DNA of 64,000 bases from Bacteroidota bacterium. Its GTDB lineage: Bacteria > Bacteroidota > Ignavibacteria > UBA10030 > UBA6906. Below the pieces are notes generated by a model, which saw only the letters and a list, made by a program, of their open reading frames with translations, did not search any database and had not been told where the DNA came from. The stretch covers positions 1 through 64,000 of the forward strand of contig JAHBUR010000003.1 in assembly GCA_019637975.1 (NCBI GenBank), written 5' to 3'. The number at the start of each line of letters is the position of its first letter. Position 1 is the stretch's first letter. The translations under genes were made by a program, and so were the position numbers. Shown piece after piece: positions 1 to 6,425 of the stretch.

Positions 1-1
1 G

Positions 2-373
2 CCTTTTGACAGGAAAGAACTGCTCGCCCGGTTGAACGTCGGGTTGCGAACCATCAACCTGCAGAAAAGTGTTGCAGAACAAGCCCGCCAGAAAACCGTT
101 ATTGAAATGGCAGTTGCCGTGGCACACGAAATCGCCAATCCGCTTGCGACGGCGTTTTTGCTACAACAGCGGCTTGCCAAGAATTCGATTGTGCGGGAGA
201 ATCAGACCGTAAAAGAGGATCTTGAACTCATCGGCAAACAACTGCAACGTATCGAATCTCTCGTCCGCAAAGCGCAGTCAATTGAGACGGTTGTTTCCGT
301 GCCCTATGCGCGTGACCTGACGATGATCGACCTTCATCACAGCAAAGGTCAGGAGGAGAAGCCGCAACCCTAA
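2..373 (+). CDS. Receiver-HisKA protein, C-terminal part (5' end outside window)
   Basis: The reading frame is open from base 2, so the gene begins before the window. The first residues (PFDRKELLARL) look like the last helix of a response-regulator receiver domain. They run into a HisKA-type dimerisation/phosphoacceptor helix pair with an H-box (AVAHEIANPLA) whose histidine would be the phosphorylation site. The protein stops about 75 residues after the H-box with no HATPase domain (no N, G1 or G2 boxes). It is therefore a receiver fused to a kinase-type DHp module without its own ATPase; it may accept phosphate from another kinase or act as a dimeric scaffold. A terminator follows. The domain call is good; the function is inferred. 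Confidence 0.7.
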   Translation, partial: PFDRKELLARLNVGLRTINLQKSVAEQARQKTVIEMAVAVAHEIANPLATAFLLQQRLAKNSIVRENQTVKEDLELIGKQLQRIESLVRKAQSIETVVSVPYARDLTMIDLHHSKGQEEKPQP

Positions 374-413
374 GGCGGCATCTTTCAGCAATTCTTGCAC
401 AGATTTTGGTTCG

Positions 414-436
414 GGGGGCTCCACGCCCCCTTTTTT
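414..436 (+). terminator. Rho-independent terminator after the receiver-HisKA gene
   Basis: A six-pair G/C stem (GGGGGC at 414-419, GCCCCC at 425-430) with a five-base loop is followed by six T residues and a further T-rich stretch. It isolates the upstream gene from the sigma-factor cassette. Confidence 0.85.
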
Positions 437-463
437 CGTTTTTTTAGCAGCCGACCATTAGCT

Positions 464-481
464 GTTACCTGATTTCGTTTA
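464..481 (+). promoter_or_regulatory. 18-bp box shared with the DUF3276 upstream region
   Basis: The sequence GTTACCTGATTTCGTTTA differs by one base from GTTACCTGTTTTCGTTTA at 2307-2324, upstream of the DUF3276 gene. Here it lies just before a TATAAT-like string (483-488) and a strong Shine-Dalgarno (AGGAGGG, 489-495) ahead of the sigma-factor gene. It is not palindromic, and its halves are too close together to be an ordinary -35/-10 pair. It could be a binding site for the HTH protein or part of a promoter for the neighbouring sigma factor. Confidence 0.5.
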
Positions 482-588
482 ATATAATAGGAGGGTGTGT
501 TACGACTCCGCGGAAAACAAGGAATAGCGCCGCCTCCAACAAGATCATTGTAGATGGGCTGAAAACCGGCCGAAGGGATGCGTGCGCC

Positions 589-1173
589 TTGCTTGCCGAT
601 GCGTTCCAGAACAAGCTTCTACATGAGGCCGTGAACGTTTTCGGATTGAATGTTCAAGATTCCGAGGAATTGGTCAGCGATGTGTTGGTTTCGGTTGTGA
701 CTAAAATTCATTCGTTCGAATTCAAGCGGCATGATTCGGATTTCAACGGCTGGGTGATCAGGATTTTCCGGAACAGAGTGAGGGATTATGTGCGGCAGCG
801 TGCGGCGGCGGCGGAGAGTTTCGTTGAGTTTATTGATGACCCGCTCACTAATGGAGAGGGCTGTTCGCCTCAAGAGAAGGAACTGGCCAACTATATCGTC
901 CGCCAATATGAGCATGCAAACAGGGATGCAGTTGACGGTTGCAACGGAGGTATTTCATCAAAGCTCATGGCAATAGCCGATGCGCTCGACCGGCTGGAAT
1001 CGTGGGAGCGGGTTTTGCTCCGATGCAGGGCGCTTGATATTTCGTATGAAGAAATTGCCGGTTACACGAGAAAGCCCGTGGCGCATTTGAAGGTGTACCA
1101 CGCACGCGTGAAAAAGAAGTTTATCAAACTCCTTGCGGAGTACTATCCTGAACTGGAACATCATGAAACATGA
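589..1173 (+). CDS. ECF-type RNA polymerase sigma factor
   Basis: An extracytoplasmic-function sigma factor with region 2 (SEELVSDVLVSVVTKI through NGWVIRIFRNRVRDYVRQR), a linker of about 40 residues, and region 4 (ALDRLESWERVLLRCRALDI, then the YEEIAGYTRKPVAHLKVYHAR helix-turn-helix). The start is uncertain. The first standard in-frame codon is TTG 589, but the frame is open further upstream, and the obvious Shine-Dalgarno (489-495) precedes in-frame GTT 499, which is not a normal start. From 499 the product would be 224 residues with a plausible basic N-terminus. The gene overlaps the next by 11 bases and so is translationally coupled to the HTH protein. It probably directs transcription of a small stress regulon; targets are unknown. 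Confidence 0.8.
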   Translation: MLADAFQNKLLHEAVNVFGLNVQDSEELVSDVLVSVVTKIHSFEFKRHDSDFNGWVIRIFRNRVRDYVRQRAAAAESFVEFIDDPLTNGEGCSPQEKELANYIVRQYEHANRDAVDGCNGGISSKLMAIADALDRLESWERVLLRCRALDISYEEIAGYTRKPVAHLKVYHARVKKKFIKLLAEYYPELEHHET

Positions 1174-1771
1174 CAAGATTGACCGCCTGATCCGGTTGGC
1201 TTGGCTGGAAGGGTGGATAACAACGCACGGAGCATACGAGAAAACGGTAGTTCACAGGCAGGCGTCAGAATCCGTTTCCCCGCAGGCTCGCAACGCGCTT
1301 ATAGCGAGGCTTGAATCGGCACTTACGGCAACTCCGAAGCCAGTCCCGTTGACTATCGGCACAATGCTGCAAAGTCTGCGAGCCGAACACTCTCTAAAGT
1401 CCGGAGAAATTTTTTCCAGGATCGGCTTAACGCTGAATGTCTATCGCCTGATGGAGCATGACGCAATTTCGCCGCTCAAGATTCCTGTCGAAGTGTGGAA
1501 AAGGGTGATGACGCTTCTCGAGATTTCGGCTGATGAGTTGGAACAGATGATCCGGAGAACGCATCAGCTTGTTTTCTTTCGTCCTTCCGTCAGACACGTT
1601 CTTGCCCGGTACAAAACAGGTAAGCGAAAAACCGGAAAATCCGTTTCGCTCGAACAAGGTTTATCTGAAATGTTTGCCAAGGCAAAGCTCGAAATTCCAC
1701 CAGAGGAAAACGAGAAGTTAAGTAACCTGTTGACGGCAATCAGAGAACAAGACAAGTTACCTCGTAAGTAA
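1163..1771 (+). CDS. HTH-domain regulator, possible anti-sigma or repressor
   Basis: A 202-residue protein starting at ATG 1163, inside the end of the sigma gene. Residues about 65-125 resemble a Cro/C1 (XRE)-type helix-turn-helix (TIGTMLQSLRAEHSL, SRIGLTLNVYRLMEHDAISP, then a wing-like helix). The flanks are unassigned; there is no membrane segment and no zinc-type anti-sigma motif. It sits between an ECF sigma factor and an ImmA/IrrE protease. By analogy with ImmR/ImmA and DdrO/IrrE pairs, it is probably the substrate cleaved by the downstream protease, and may hold the sigma factor or the 18-bp box silent until then. The role is inferred from context. Confidence 0.55.
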   Translation: MKHDKIDRLIRLAWLEGWITTHGAYEKTVVHRQASESVSPQARNALIARLESALTATPKPVPLTIGTMLQSLRAEHSLKSGEIFSRIGLTLNVYRLMEHDAISPLKIPVEVWKRVMTLLEISADELEQMIRRTHQLVFFRPSVRHVLARYKTGKRKTGKSVSLEQGLSEMFAKAKLEIPPEENEKLSNLLTAIREQDKLPRK

Positions 1772-1795
1772 TTGTGATTTATTAACTTCCGGCAA

Positions 1796-2272
1796 ATGCC
1801 CTCTCCCTCATCAACGAGGAAAAGCGCCGCTGCAGCACAGGCGTTGCTTTCAAGGCTCGCTCGCGATCTGCATCCTCCGATTGATGTCGAACGGCTCGCC
1901 AGCATGCTCGGATTTCAGATTGTCACGATACAGTCGGTTCGGGATGAACTCTCCGGGCTCGTCAGCCCGAAGCACAAGATCATTGGAGTAAATGCCAATC
2001 ATCATCATCGGCGTCAGCGCTTCACGCTTGCGCACGAACTCGGACACATCATTCTCAACCATCCTCCCGAAAGCCGTTGCTCACTTCACGAGATCGCCGA
2101 ACTCAACCGCGAGGCGGATGCATTCGCGTCCGAGCTTCTCGTTCCGACTCAACTTCTGAAACCACTCCTTGCCTCCCGGACATACTCGCCTTCAACCCTC
2201 TCACGCCTGTTTGACGTAAGCGAAGAGGCGATGATTCTCAGGCTCAAAACGCTCGTCGAATACCCTCGCTGA
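1796..2272 (+). CDS. ImmA/IrrE family metallopeptidase
   Basis: A 158-residue cytoplasmic zinc protease of the COG2856 family. The HEXXH motif is H80-E81-L-G-H84 (context TLAHELGHI). The third ligand is expected at E106 in the conserved NREADAFASELLVP segment, followed by the family's C-terminal helical tail. Family members (Bacillus ImmA, Deinococcus IrrE/PprI) cut an HTH repressor to switch on mobile-element or DNA-damage genes. The upstream HTH gene in the same operon is the natural candidate substrate. The ribosome-binding site is weak, so translation may depend on the upstream gene. Confidence 0.85.
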   Translation: MPSPSSTRKSAAAAQALLSRLARDLHPPIDVERLASMLGFQIVTIQSVRDELSGLVSPKHKIIGVNANHHHRRQRFTLAHELGHIILNHPPESRCSLHEIAELNREADAFASELLVPTQLLKPLLASRTYSPSTLSRLFDVSEEAMILRLKTLVEYPR

Positions 2273-2306
2273 CGAAACCGGTGAAATCCGGTCGTTTTGA
2301 GGGATT

Positions 2307-2324
2307 GTTACCTGTTTTCGTTTA
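2307..2324 (+). promoter_or_regulatory. 18-bp box, second copy
   Basis: GTTACCTGTTTTCGTTTA matches the box at 464-481 at 17 of 18 positions and lies 66 bases before the DUF3276 start codon. The shared box suggests that the sigma cassette and DUF3276 are co-regulated. Confidence 0.5.
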
Positions 2325-2390
2325 TATGAGTAGAGGGCCGAAAGCCAATCTCAAACAAAACAAAAAACAACAACCGCTTGGAGGTATGCC

Positions 2391-2615
2391 ATGACAAACA
2401 CAAACGCAATCTACTCGACGATGGTCAAGTCCGGAAAGACGACTTACTTCATCGACCTGAAGGAGGCGAAGAACGGGAACAAGTATCTTTCGATTTCCGA
2501 GACCCGGATGGATGGCGAAGAGAAGAAGCGCAACACTGTTCGTGTGTTCGGCGAAACGATGGAGCAGTTCCGCAAGGCCATCGAAGAGGCGTCGGCTGCG
2601 GCGGTCCAGGCGTAA
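2391..2615 (+). CDS. DUF3276 (PUR-alpha-like) nucleic-acid-binding protein
   Basis: A 74-residue protein with the PUR-repeat pattern of the DUF3276 family common in Bacteroidota: YSTMVKSGKTTYFIDLKEAKNG, then KYLSISETR and a closing helix (GETMEQFRKAIEEAS). PUR proteins bind single-stranded DNA or RNA. The gene has a good Shine-Dalgarno (TTGGAGG), its own upstream box shared with the sigma cassette, and a strong terminator, so it is transcribed alone. It is the best visible candidate for a target of the neighbouring regulatory cassette. Confidence 0.75.
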   Translation: MTNTNAIYSTMVKSGKTTYFIDLKEAKNGNKYLSISETRMDGEEKKRNTVRVFGETMEQFRKAIEEASAAAVQA

Positions 2616-2636
2616 TTGTCTTTCGCGCACAAGCGT

Positions 2637-2668
2637 GGGCAATCCGGTGGGGGATTGCCCTTTCGTTT
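2637..2668 (+). terminator. Rho-independent terminator after the DUF3276 gene
   Basis: A perfect nine-pair stem (GGGCAATCC 2637-2645, GGATTGCCC 2652-2660) with a six-base loop is followed by TTTCGTTT. Its T-rich tail overlaps the -33 box of the next promoter. Confidence 0.85.
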
Positions 2669-2697
2669 GACTGCCGCGTTCAGGAATAGTATATTGC
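2666..2697 (+). promoter_or_regulatory. Bacteroidota-type promoter for the antitoxin gene
   Basis: TTTG at 2666-2669, a 20-base spacer, then TATATTGC at 2690-2697. This fits the TTTG-N19/21-TAnnTTTG housekeeping consensus of Bacteroidota. Transcription would start about 2703, just before the Shine-Dalgarno of the gene at 2729. Confidence 0.55.
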
Positions 2698-2728
2698 ATC
2701 CAGACCTTAATTACCCACGGAGGTTTCG

Positions 2729-2962
2729 ATGAGTACAGATGAACTGAAGACCTTGTTGCATGAGAGCATTGACACGATTGACGATGTTGAATTGTTGGAA
2801 GGGCTGCGTCAGATCATTGAGGCAAGCAAGAATGATGATGAAATTGTCATTCCCGATTGGCAAAAAAGGATATTAGATGAGAGCGAGGAACAAGTGGCTC
2901 GCGGAGAGTTCAAGACGCACGAGGAAGTATTCAAATCAATCGACAAATGGCTCAGGAAATAG
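2729..2962 (+). CDS. Antitoxin-like small protein (partner of ParE/RelE remnant)
   Basis: A 77-residue acidic protein (MSTDELKTLLHESIDTIDD..., ending HEEVFKSIDKWLRK) preceded by GGAGG. Its size, the mid-protein IPDWQKRILDESEEQVARGE segment and the 16-base overlap with a downstream ParE/RelE-like frame match addiction-module antitoxins of the CC2985/ParD-like type. The toxin is frameshifted, so the antitoxin is probably a relic that is still intact. Confidence 0.65.
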   Translation: MSTDELKTLLHESIDTIDDVELLEGLRQIIEASKNDDEIVIPDWQKRILDESEEQVARGEFKTHEEVFKSIDKWLRK

Positions 2963-3242
2963 TCTGGACAAGAAGAGCGGAAGATGATCTAAACAGTATA
3001 CTGAGCTACTGGATTGAAAGGAACGGAAGTGACACCTACAGCAACAGATCAGGGATGCAGTGTACAGACTCGTTCACAATGTTTCGTTGCTTCCAACAAT
3101 TGGAAAACGTGTGGCGGGGAGAAGCGAACGGTGTATTATCTGGAAGCATTTCTTCATTTTCTACTCCATAATCGAAGGCGGAATTAGGATTATCCACATC
3201 TGGGATAGCCGCCGAAACCCAGCCGATATGCAAAGACCCTGA
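2947..3242 (+). pseudogene. ParE/RelE-type toxin, frameshifted
   Basis: The first 30 or so codons from 2947 read MAQEIVWTRRAEDDLNSI with SYWIERNGSDTY, a typical ParE/RelE N-terminus (helix 1-helix 2). After about 3037 the homology moves to another frame (CAGCAACAG onward: QQIRDAVYRLVHNVS, IGKRVAG, then IRIIHIWDSRRNPADMQ), which contains the family's C-terminal IWDSRRNP strand. A small deletion or insertion near 3035-3045 explains the break. The product is truncated and very likely inactive. Confidence 0.75.
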
Positions 3243-3318
3243 TCCCTGACCCTTTCTTGCCCTTTTAGCATCTTATCAGCAGAATCTTAATATCCACGAA
3301 AGGAGCAAGAACACAACA

Positions 3319-3687
3319 ATGGAACATCTAACCAAAGAAACCTTCCTCAAGAAAGTCTTCGACTACGAAAACAACAAGGAATGGAAATTTTCGGGTGAAC
3401 TACCTGCAATCATCGACTTCTACGCCGATTGGTGCGGTCCTTGCAAAATGGTAGCGCCCGTGCTTGAGGGTCTTTCGAAGGAATATGCCGGGAAGGTCAA
3501 CATTTACAAAGTCAATACGGAAAAGGAACAGGAACTTGCGTCGGTGTTTGGTATTCGAAGCATTCCTTCCATTCTTTTTGTTCCGAAGGAAGGAAAGCCG
3601 CAAATGGCAATGGGCGCATTGCCGAAAGAGGCGTTTGTTGAGGCAATCAACACCGTTCTTATGGCTCCTGCCGTTTCGGAGAATTGA
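3319..3687 (+). CDS. Thioredoxin
   Basis: A 122-residue thioredoxin with the WCGPC active site in a canonical context (IDFYADWCGPCKMVAPVL), the cis-proline strand (FGIRSIPSILF) and no signal peptide, so it is a cytoplasmic dithiol-disulfide reductant. The N-terminal 20 residues (LTKETFLKKVFDYENN) are slightly longer than in E. coli TrxA, which is common in Bacteroidota. An AAAGGAG ribosome-binding site precedes ATG 3319. A hairpin inside the next promoter begins at the stop codon. Confidence 0.93.
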   Translation: MEHLTKETFLKKVFDYENNKEWKFSGELPAIIDFYADWCGPCKMVAPVLEGLSKEYAGKVNIYKVNTEKEQELASVFGIRSIPSILFVPKEGKPQMAMGALPKEAFVEAINTVLMAPAVSEN

Positions 3688-3714
3688 ACGGGAACAGAAG
3701 TTCCCGTATATTGA
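3684..3714 (+). promoter_or_regulatory. Bacteroidota-type promoter with internal palindrome, for Bax1-like gene
   Basis: TTG 3684-3686, exactly 20 bases, then TATATTGA 3707-3714. The spacer holds a perfect 8-bp inverted repeat (ACGGGAAC 3688-3695, GTTCCCGT 3700-3707, loop AGAA), placed where a repressor or a hairpin would interfere with polymerase. The -33 box overlaps the thioredoxin stop codon. Confidence 0.55.
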
Positions 3715-3743
3715 GCCCGTAACGAACAACTGAAGGGAACACC

Positions 3744-4454
3744 ATGAACGAGAATATGATTCAGCAACGCGTCATCAGCACCGCTGAGGCCGAGGAATTG
3801 CAGCGCGCATTTCTCGTAAAAGTGTACGGCTGGATGATGGCCGGATTGCTGATTACGGGTGCAGCCAGCATGTTGACTCTAAACACGCCCGGTTTGCTTG
3901 AACTGTTGTTCTCGAGCCGCTGGGTTGTGCTCGGTTTGTTTCTCGTACAAATCGGGCTTGTGGGGTGGCTTTCCGTGCGACTCGAAAAAATGAGCGCCGC
4001 AACCGCAACAACAATCTTCGTTGGTTACGCCGCCCTTACCGGTTTGACCCTCTCCATCATATTCCTCATGTACACCGCGGAGTCGCTTGCCGGCACGTTC
4101 ATGGTTACGGCAGGGACGTTCGGCGTGATGAGTGCATATGGCTACTTCACGAAACGCGACCTCAGCGGACTCGGCAGCTTCCTGATGATGGGGTTGATCG
4201 GGATGATTCTCGCTTCGGTTGTCAATATCTTTCTCGGCAACTCGACCGTCTACTGGATTACGACGTACATCGGTATTCTGATTTTCGTCGGTTTGACTGC
4301 CTACGACACGCAGAAGATCAAGGCAATGGGGCTTTCCGCAACGATGGGCTCCGAGGCCGAGCAAAAGGGGGCGATTATGGGAGCGTTGAAGTTGTATCTC
4401 GATTTCATCAACCTGTTCCTGTTGCTGCTCAGAGTGATGGGGAAACGAAGATAG
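3744..4454 (+). CDS. Bax inhibitor-1/YccA family membrane protein
   Basis: A 236-residue integral membrane protein with about seven hydrophobic helices. It shows the family features VYGWMMAGLLITG near the N-terminus and TAYDTQKIKAMG late in the protein, followed by a final LKLYLDFINLFLLLLRVMG helix. YccA/BsYetJ members are pH-sensitive calcium-leak channels or FtsH modulators; the exact role here is unknown. It has its own promoter and terminator. Confidence 0.9.
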   Translation: MNENMIQQRVISTAEAEELQRAFLVKVYGWMMAGLLITGAASMLTLNTPGLLELLFSSRWVVLGLFLVQIGLVGWLSVRLEKMSAATATTIFVGYAALTGLTLSIIFLMYTAESLAGTFMVTAGTFGVMSAYGYFTKRDLSGLGSFLMMGLIGMILASVVNIFLGNSTVYWITTYIGILIFVGLTAYDTQKIKAMGLSATMGSEAEQKGAIMGALKLYLDFINLFLLLLRVMGKRR

Positions 4455-4483
4455 ATCACACAGTGGATACTAAGAATATTCTC

Positions 4484-4517
4484 AAAGCCGGCCAGCTTGT
4501 GGTCGGCTTTGTCTTTT
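4484..4517 (+). terminator. Rho-independent terminator after Bax1-like gene
   Basis: Ten-pair stem (AAAGCCGGCC 4484-4493 with GGTCGGCTTT 4501-4510, one G-T pair), seven-base loop, then GTCTTTTT. It ends 15 bases before the rmuC start. Confidence 0.8.
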
Positions 4518-4531
4518 TGTTGGAGAGATGA

Positions 4532-5749
4532 ATGGTTGAAACCTTGCTGATTGTTTCGACGGTACTGCTGATTCTCGTCCTTGTTCTGGTTCTCGTCGTG
4601 TTGCTGAGAAAACCGAAGGATGAGGTTTTCGTCGAGCTTGAAAAGGAGCTTGCCCTTCTTCAGGAAAACGCCGAGCGGCTTGAACGTTCATTGCGGGAGG
4701 AATTCTCGCGTAGCAGGAACGAGACATCCGGCAATCTCTCACAACAACGGCAGGAACTGACAACAACTCTTTCATCCGTTTCCGAAGGCGTGCGGAGTGA
4801 ATTGGATAAGATTCGGGAGACTGTTGAAGGGCGTCTGGAGCTGATGCGCGCCACGGTCGACGATAAGTTGCACAAAACACTCGAGCAACGATTAGGCGAA
4901 TCATTCAGACACGTCAGCGAGCGGTTGGAGCTTGTTCATAAAGGATTGGGGGAGATGCAGACCCTCGCCTCGGGGGTTGGTGATTTGCGCAAAGTGTTGA
5001 CGAACGTGAAGACACGAGGGACGTGGGGCGAGATTCAGTTGGGAAATCTCCTCGAACAACTCCTCACACCCGACCAATACGCCAAAAACGTTGCCACCAA
5101 ACCCGGCAGCAATGACCGTGTTGAGTTTGCCGTGAAACTGCCCGGCAGGGAAAAGGAGGATGAACCCGTTTGGCTCCCCCTCGATGCAAAATTCCCCCAG
5201 GAGGATTACCACCGACTTGTAGATGCGGCGGAGCAGGCAAACGCAGCGCTCGTTGATGAATCCGGCAAATTGCTCGAAGCCCGTATCAAGAAAGAAGCGA
5301 ACACCATCAAAGAAAAATATCTCGCACCGCCGCACACAACGGATTTCGCAATCCTCTTTCTCCCCACCGAAGGCCTGTATGCTGAAGTAACACGCAGGGC
5401 CGGCTTGCTGGAAACGTTGCAGCGTGAAAGCAGAGTCACTGTTATGGGCCCGACAACAGTGGCGGCATTTCTCAACAGCTTACAGATGGGATTCCGGACA
5501 CTGGCGATTGAGCGGCGCTCAAGCGAAGTCTGGTCATTGCTTGGCACCGTGAAGACTGAATTCTCACGCTTCGGAGAGATTCTGGAGAAGACTCAGAAAA
5601 AGCTTCACGAAGTAAGCAACACGATTGATGCAGCTTCGCGCCAATCACGCGCCATCGAGCGGAAGCTGAAGGATGTTCAACAACTGCCGCCCACTGATTC
5701 CGCTGCGTTGCTTCCAGAAATCGGCCAGCCGGATGAACCGGAGAGTTGA
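4532..5749 (+). CDS. rmuC: DNA recombination protein RmuC
   Basis: A 405-residue RmuC (PF02646). An N-terminal membrane helix (residues 1-25, LLIVSTVLLILVLVLVLVVLL) is followed by a long coiled coil (about 30-150) and the RmuC nuclease-like core, with conserved segments TRGTWGEIQLGNLLEQLLTP, PVWLPLDAKFPQEDY and FLPTEGLYAEV. RmuC limits inversion at short repeats and is thought to act on recombination intermediates or foreign DNA ends. The start is ATG 4532, with GGAGAG upstream. Confidence 0.92.
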   Translation: MVETLLIVSTVLLILVLVLVLVVLLRKPKDEVFVELEKELALLQENAERLERSLREEFSRSRNETSGNLSQQRQELTTTLSSVSEGVRSELDKIRETVEGRLELMRATVDDKLHKTLEQRLGESFRHVSERLELVHKGLGEMQTLASGVGDLRKVLTNVKTRGTWGEIQLGNLLEQLLTPDQYAKNVATKPGSNDRVEFAVKLPGREKEDEPVWLPLDAKFPQEDYHRLVDAAEQANAALVDESGKLLEARIKKEANTIKEKYLAPPHTTDFAILFLPTEGLYAEVTRRAGLLETLQRESRVTVMGPTTVAAFLNSLQMGFRTLAIERRSSEVWSLLGTVKTEFSRFGEILEKTQKKLHEVSNTIDAASRQSRAIERKLKDVQQLPPTDSAALLPEIGQPDEPES

Positions 5750-5776
5750 AGCTTGCATCACTTTTCTCTATCTTTG
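5746..5776 (+). promoter_or_regulatory. Bacteroidota-type promoter for LpoB-like gene
   Basis: TTG 5746-5748, 20-base spacer, then TATCTTTG 5769-5776, a perfect TAnnTTTG match. The predicted start of transcription is about 5783, 26 bases before GTG 5809. It overlaps the rmuC stop codon. Confidence 0.65.
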
Positions 5777-5808
5777 CCTTAGGGTTTTCAATCTTTTTTG
5801 GAGGAACT

Positions 5809-6417
5809 GTGAAACGAACTATTCTTACTCTCGCCCTTTCATTCTCGACTCTGGTGCTTGCCGGTTGCGGCGGCTCAGGCAAGACTGTCACGCGTGTTGA
5901 ACCTGACAAGGCAATTGACCTGAGCGGCGATTGGAACGACACGGATTCGCGCCTCGTGGCGGAAGAAATGATCAAAGATGCTCTGACCCGGCCGTGGCTC
6001 ACCAACTTCCAGACTGGAAAACAGAAGGAGCCGAACGTCATTGTCGGTACGGTAAAAAACCGCACGAGCGAACATATAGCAACAACGGCGTTCATCAAGA
6101 ACTTGGAGCGGGAATTGCTCAACTCCGGCAGAGTGAGTTTTGTCGCCAACAAGGAGGAGCGGCAGGAAATACGCGACGAGCGCTCGGATCAGCAAGAGTT
6201 CTCCACCGCCGAATCGATGAAGAGATTCCAGCAGGAGACGGGTGCCGACTTCATGTTGCGGGGGGACATTACCAGCATTATTGACAGGGAGGGAGGCGAG
6301 TCGGTGAAGTTCTACCAGGTGAATCTCGAACTCGTGAACATCGAAACCAACCAAAAAGTGTGGATCGGAGAAAAGAAGATTAAGAAGCTTGTCTCTCAAA
6401 GCGGAAGCAAATTCTGA
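5809..6417 (+). CDS. LpoB-like lipoprotein (penicillin-binding protein activator type)
   Basis: Start GTG 5809 is chosen because GGAGG lies seven bases upstream and the reading then begins with a lipoprotein signal (VKRTILTLALSF, lipobox LAGC). The mature part matches the LpoB/COG3417 pattern: IDLSGDWNDTDSRLVAEEMI, RPWL, NVIVGTVKNRTSEHI and a final strand set ending VNIETNQKVWIGEKKIKK. In enterobacteria LpoB reaches through peptidoglycan to activate PBP1b. The 202-residue product is the usual family length. It is followed nine bases later by a COG3014-type lipoprotein. Confidence 0.8.
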   Translation: MKRTILTLALSFSTLVLAGCGGSGKTVTRVEPDKAIDLSGDWNDTDSRLVAEEMIKDALTRPWLTNFQTGKQKEPNVIVGTVKNRTSEHIATTAFIKNLERELLNSGRVSFVANKEERQEIRDERSDQQEFSTAESMKRFQQETGADFMLRGDITSIIDREGGESVKFYQVNLELVNIETNQKVWIGEKKIKKLVSQSGSKF

Positions 6418-6425
6418 CCTGCCTC

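Noticed and set aside
1754-1771. GTTACCTCG string at the end of the HTH gene as a third copy of the 18-bp box
   Set aside because: Only the first seven bases match, and it lies in coding sequence; likely chance.
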